Below are positions 60,858 to 64,000 of a stretch of 64,000 bases of DNA, in pieces. Numbering within the stretch: the first letter of the stretch is position 1; every line of letters starts with the position of its first letter. The position numbers were made by a program, and so were the translations under genes. The DNA comes from Thermococcus sp. LS1 (GTDB lineage Archaea > Methanobacteriota_B > Thermococci > Thermococcales > Thermococcaceae), in the NCBI RefSeq assembly GCF_012027395.1, contig NZ_SNUJ01000001.1:372001-436000 (forward strand). Direction: 5' to 3'. Below the pieces are notes generated by a model that was not told where the DNA came from, did no database searches, and worked only from the letters and a program-made list of their open reading frames with translations.

Positions 60858-61355
60858 TCAACTCTCAGATATTTTCCTTGTTGTTTCTTCTGATCTTAAT
60901 AGGCAATATAACACGAAAAGGGAATATGTCAGAGAGAGTAGGGGGTATTTGTAATATAGTATCCACGCGAGGCAGATTAATAATATATAATATATAGTGA
61001 TTAATCTTGCAACTTTATTGGGTTGTTGTCTTGTTATGAAGTGTATTGCAATTTCAATTGCTATAAATATCGTTATTGTGTAAATTACAAAGGACTTTAA
61101 CCCGGAACTCAGAGCAAACACTTTAATAACAATTAGGAACATGAAGGGATAAAGGAGGAGGTCATTAAGATTGTACCATGTAGGCATCTTTTTGCTTGGA
61201 GTTGCCAGAAACATTCCTACAGTCCATAAAAATACGCCAATGAAAGTGTATCCCCACCATTCAGAGTCGTTGACTTTGACTTGATATGCTGAATACAAGA
61301 TTACCAAAATATTAATAAAGAGGGAGAACTTAAAGACCTGAAAAGGATTCCTCAT
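60858..61355 (-). CDS. Multi-pass membrane protein paired with the intact toxin-like gene (candidate immunity protein)
   Basis: A 165-residue protein with about five membrane helices, very AT-rich in codon use. It starts 4 bases after the stop of the toxin-like gene at 61360, using GGGGGATGA that encodes that protein's final glycines as ribosome binding site. This is the clearest toxin-immunity-like pair in the array. Function inferred only from arrangement. Confidence 0.62.
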   Translation of the reverse strand: MRNPFQVFKFSLFINILVILYSAYQVKVNDSEWWGYTFIGVFLWTVGMFLATPSKKMPTWYNLNDLLLYPFMFLIVIKVFALSSGLKSFVIYTITIFIAIEIAIHFITRQQPNKVARLITIYYILLICLAWILYYKYPLLSLTYSLFVLYCLLRSEETTRKISES

Positions 61356-61359
61356 GCTG

Positions 61360-62208
61360 TCATCCCCCTATCACGTTGTTGTTATCTTCATCTGAGGGTG
61401 TCGGTGCTCTGAGCCAGTTTATAACATCTCTTGCAGTTAAAAGCCAACCAACAATCCCAAGTACTTTTGATCCCACTACTGCCGCTTTTCCTAAAGATCC
61501 GCTGACCACGGTCTCCAGTTGTCCCATATGTTCAGCTGCTTTCTCGAGCACAGACTGAGCAATACCCCCTACTTCTACTGCAGTCTCAACTTTCTCACCA
61601 AGCGAGGAAGATTTATCGGTTATTTCAATTATATCACTGGTTATAATGCCATCACTGAAGACTGCTCTAATGAGGTAGGAGTATCCTACAAGTCTGTCAC
61701 TATATGATCCCCACCCAAGTGGCTCCTTCTCAAAGTAATAATCTGCTAGTTCGTCGTTTATATCTATGGTTATTGTCAAGTCCTCTCGCATGTTCGTTGG
61801 AGTTAGGGTTACGGTTTGCTTGTTAACAACAACGCTACTTGGCCCATTAGGCCACACTTTCTTACCCCCAAAGGCAACCTCTTCAAGGTTCAAAGTCACG
61901 GTATCGACACTCTTCAGTTCAAAGTGGACAGTGCAAGTAGTGGACGAACCCAGCGAAACCACCGCTGGCTTGCACTCCATGCTTGCCTTAACTGGCCCGT
62001 CCTGCTTGATGTTGATTTTTGCACTTGCCAGTGTCTTGCCCCCAACCTTTAAGTACAGGGTAGTGGCCTGACCGACATTGTTGAAATCCGTCCACTCACT
62101 CATTGTTTTGTCAGTGATTACAATTTTATTTAGCAGTGTCCATACGGATACGTAAGTCATCGTTCCGGAGTAGTGGTCAGCGGTGATTGTCTTTGCATTC
62201 GTTCTCAT
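61360..62208 (-). CDS. Toxin-like/surface protein with LEA14-like, Ig-like and hydrophobic C-terminal regions
   Basis: A 282-residue protein, the most complete member of the array family. Residues 1-30 match the end of a LEA14/WHy-like domain (KTITADHYSGTM). Residues 45-165 are beta-sandwich-like with a cysteine pair and the NMREDLTITIDINDELADYYF block. Residues 200-265 are Gly/Ala-rich and hydrophobic (VVSGSLGKAAVVGSKVLGIV), and the tail is APTPSDEDNNNVIGG. No signal peptide is visible. The N-terminus may be truncated, because similar in-frame sequence continues upstream of ATG 62208 without a start. Confidence 0.6.
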   Translation of the reverse strand: MRTNAKTITADHYSGTMTYVSVWTLLNKIVITDKTMSEWTDFNNVGQATTLYLKVGGKTLASAKINIKQDGPVKASMECKPAVVSLGSSTTCTVHFELKSVDTVTLNLEEVAFGGKKVWPNGPSSVVVNKQTVTLTPTNMREDLTITIDINDELADYYFEKEPLGWGSYSDRLVGYSYLIRAVFSDGIITSDIIEITDKSSSLGEKVETAVEVGGIAQSVLEKAAEHMGQLETVVSGSLGKAAVVGSKVLGIVGWLLTARDVINWLRAPTPSDEDNNNVIGG

Positions 62209-62233
62209 CTCGCTCCTGAGTGCCTCCTTTATC

Positions 62234-62653
62234 CTAAGTTTTAACCTGTGATTTCTGGCATCTCTTATTTATCCATCGGTATGTGAGCCCAATTAAGCCT
62301 GTTGTAAGAGGGAAGAGTGACAAGAAGAATCCTATGGAATCCTCAACCAGCGGAAGGTTAGGCAACCCGCTGAGGGCAAAATACCCTACGAAAAGGGCAA
62401 AAAGTTGTCGGGATTTACCCTTAGCACCTGAGAGCTTGGTATAGCCGATTATATACTGTGTTATCCTACCTCTGTAACTCTGAGAATTTAACTGCTTACC
62501 AGTCCAGCAAATTGATAACATGAGTATGAACGCCACTGCAGAACCCGCTATTGTCCTGATGGCGCTCCATAACCCAAAGTACTTAGTCTGCAAAAATAAA
62601 GATAGAAAAATCAGAGAGCCAAAGACAAACCTGGGGCTAGTTTCACTCCTCAT
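62234..62653 (-). CDS. Multi-pass membrane protein of the array (candidate immunity protein)
   Basis: A 139-residue protein with about four membrane helices and a basic end. AAAGGGGGAT precedes the ATG and lies at the stop of the upstream remnant (62667). It ends 25 bases before the toxin-like gene at 61360. Confidence 0.62.
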   Translation of the reverse strand: MRSETSPRFVFGSLIFLSLFLQTKYFGLWSAIRTIAGSAVAFILMLSICWTGKQLNSQSYRGRITQYIIGYTKLSGAKGKSRQLFALFVGYFALSGLPNLPLVEDSIGFFLSLFPLTTGLIGLTYRWINKRCQKSQVKT

Positions 62654-62666
62654 TTTCTATCCCCCT

Positions 62667-63033
62667 TTACGTGTGTTCTAAGATAACTGGCTTGATGAAT
62701 GTATTCCAGAGTATCGGCCACAGATCCGTGCTTAGTTTAATATTGACACTCCTACCGAAGACTGTCACTGTTCCAATGTTGTAGCTTATCACAGTATCTG
62801 GATCGAAAATAGCCATTCCTCCGCTGAGTATGTAGTCCGCCGCAACGGTCTTACTGTCCATTTCTACTTTCACCCCGTATCGAATGTTGCCAGTGAAATG
62901 CAACCATGCATCTTGAATTCAAGTTTGTAGCCCAGAGTGTACATTATATATCCACTGTGCTCGGATCGTTGTTTTTAATCACTACCTCCGTGGCATCAGC
63001 AACACTGACTGGAACCCAATTGCTAATTTCCAT
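62667..63033 (-). pseudogene. Broken LEA14/WHy-like domain gene of the array
   Basis: ATG 63033 opens a 29-codon frame (WVPVSVADATEVVIKNNDPSTVDI) that stops at TAA 62944-62946. The continuation is found one base over: YNVHSGLQT, then an in-frame TGA, then IQDAWLHFTGNIRYGVKVEM, KTVAADYILSGGM and so on to the stop at 62667. The pattern of a conserved polar strand, xKNxDPxxV and KTVAAD resembles LEA14/WHy domains. At least one frameshift and one nonsense change are needed to rebuild it. It lacks the Ig-like and tail parts. Confidence 0.6.
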
Positions 63034-63076
63034 TCAGGAGTTTAAATGTAACCCATATAATCTCGCCTCTGCTTCA

Positions 63077-63583
63077 TTATTTCCTCTCAAGTTCCCACTC
63101 ATAAATTGTTCCCCCTATTGCGATAAAGGTTAGGAGATATATGAGATTCAATGGAGCAGGAACCGCTATATAGACGAGTATCCCAATTGAAATAAAAACC
63201 GTAGGCAAGAGCATGATACTGTGATCCCTTAATATTCTTATGGTATCTCTGATTTTCTCTTCTGTCCTGCCAAAGAGTACAAGGATAAAAATCCACACAG
63301 CGACACTAACAAAAAACTGTATACCTGTGCTTGAAAGTGCTGCTCCTATGAAAAGAACAGAGACACCTATTATCATGAACAATAGGTACCAAATCTTATC
63401 CTCAAACGATATTCTCTTTTCATTAAGAACTTCTCGAACGAAATGATAATAATAAACGCCCCAGAATATCCCGGGGAGTAAATACAGTAAAGCCGTGTTC
63501 ATACTGCCCAATTGGAGTCCCTTATAAAAAAGATACAAAGAGGAAAGTACTGCCAAAAACCTAAAGGCTTTGGAGATCCACAT
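63077..63583 (-). CDS. Multi-pass membrane protein paired with the toxin-like gene at 63589 (candidate immunity protein)
   Basis: A 168-residue protein with five or six membrane helices. It starts 5 bases after the stop of the toxin-like gene; GGGAGGG at that gene's last glycine codons serves as ribosome binding site. Overall size and layout resemble the 165-residue protein at 60858, with little sequence similarity by eye, as expected of diversifying immunity proteins. Confidence 0.62.
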   Translation of the reverse strand: MWISKAFRFLAVLSSLYLFYKGLQLGSMNTALLYLLPGIFWGVYYYHFVREVLNEKRISFEDKIWYLLFMIIGVSVLFIGAALSSTGIQFFVSVAVWIFILVLFGRTEEKIRDTIRILRDHSIMLLPTVFISIGILVYIAVPAPLNLIYLLTFIAIGGTIYEWELERK

Positions 63584-63588
63584 CTTCC

Positions 63589-64000
63589 CTACCCTCCCAC
63601 AATATTGTTTCCGTCATTTCCTGTGTTTGGTGTCGGAGCAAACAGCCAGTCATGAAGATCCGTTACTAGGAAAAATCCACTGACAAAAACCATTGCTCCA
63701 TTGACGACTTTCCCGTATTTTCCAGCTACTGTTACAAACTTTTTACCTGCGCTAGACAATCTTGTAACCTCTGAGACGATAGCTTTGCCCTTAGTTGCGA
63801 CATCTACTGCTTCATCAAATCCAGATTGCTCAGCCACTGCAAACACATCGCTAACAGTTACTCCATTGCTGAATTTTGCCTTAACAAGATACGTGTACCC
63901 TGCAAACTGGCCAACAAAGCTCTCCTTGAAAATATACCTGTCAATCGGATCCCAAGGCCTCTCTCCAAAGTAGTAGTTTGCCAGCTCATCATCTATGTCA
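63589..64000 (-). CDS. Toxin-like protein of the array (C-terminal part, cut by window end)
   Basis: The frame is open to the window edge, so the start lies outside. DIDDELANYYFGERPWDP and GYTYLVKAKFSNGVTVSDVF match the protein at 61360. The C-terminal half differs: AIVSEVTRLSSAGKKF and VVNGAMVFVSGFFLV form a different hydrophobic region. It ends with LFAPTPNTGNDGNNIVGG, the shared tail. A reading that begins at ATG 63846 would cut the conserved block and is not accepted. Confidence 0.65.
   Translation of the reverse strand, partial: DIDDELANYYFGERPWDPIDRYIFKESFVGQFAGYTYLVKAKFSNGVTVSDVFAVAEQSGFDEAVDVATKGKAIVSEVTRLSSAGKKFVTVAGKYGKVVNGAMVFVSGFFLVTDLHDWLFAPTPNTGNDGNNIVGG

Noticed and set aside
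1-64000. tRNA, rRNA, CRISPR, insertion sequence or replication origin
   Set aside because: No cloverleaf, rRNA segment, regularly spaced repeat, transposase or origin-type repeat was recognised on reading.

Overview
The window comes from a hyperthermophilic archaeon of the order Thermococcales, most likely a Thermococcus. The evidence is archaeal TATA/BRE-type promoters, GGAGGTG-type ribosome binding sites, a three-operon set of group 4 membrane [NiFe] hydrogenases with Mrp antiporter modules, a CGP-CTERM surface protein, and archaeal Lrp, enolase, DeoC and LipS-type genes. No rRNA, tRNA, insertion sequence or CRISPR array was recognised. The species cannot be named from the sequence alone. 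| Region 1 (1-34,845) is a same-strand energy supercluster. It begins with the 3' end of fdhD. Next comes an 18-gene formate hydrogenlyase operon (834-17,651): formate dehydrogenase fdhAB, a hydrogenase module, a formate channel and an Mrp-type Na+/H+ antiporter. A mobA gene (17,703-18,290) follows. Then come two complete 14-gene mbhA-N-type operons (18,432-26,534 and 26,776-34,845). Formate would be oxidised to CO2 and the electrons passed through ferredoxin-like subunits to the [NiFe] site; the Mbh complexes would oxidise ferredoxin. In all three, H2 evolution is expected to be coupled to an ion gradient. Both mbh promoters carry a pair of exact GTTn3AACn5GTT sites (the SurR extended motif), one upstream and one downstream of the TATA box. 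A core GTTn3AAC site abuts the TATA box of the formate operon. | Region 2 (35,009-57,403) is mostly ordinary chromosome: a rubrerythrin-like protein, a SagB-type oxidoreductase with a tiny membrane partner, a THUMP protein, an AAA+ ATPase, thioredoxin reductase, a class III aminotransferase, an ECF transporter S component, DeoC coupled to a candidate A-domain (family 4) encapsulin, a CGP-CTERM protein, enolase, a lipoyl-synthase-like radical SAM protein, Lrp-type regulators, XTP pyrophosphatase, and moaE, moaD and a MoeB/ThiF-like gene. It holds a compact candidate RiPP cassette: a radical SAM/SPASM maturase, a 31-residue two-cysteine peptide with a near-perfect Shine-Dalgarno, and an MFS transporter. 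It also holds a SPASM protein that has lost its radical SAM cysteines. | Region 3 (57,534-64,000) is AT-richer and entirely on the minus strand. It alternates two kinds of gene: proteins with conserved extracellular-like domains, a variable hydrophobic Gly/Ala-rich C-terminus and a P-x-P...NNxIxGG tail, and small multi-pass membrane proteins. Several copies are truncated, frameshifted or internally deleted. The arrangement looks like a polymorphic pore-forming toxin/immunity array, which is an inference, and it may be the least described system in the window.
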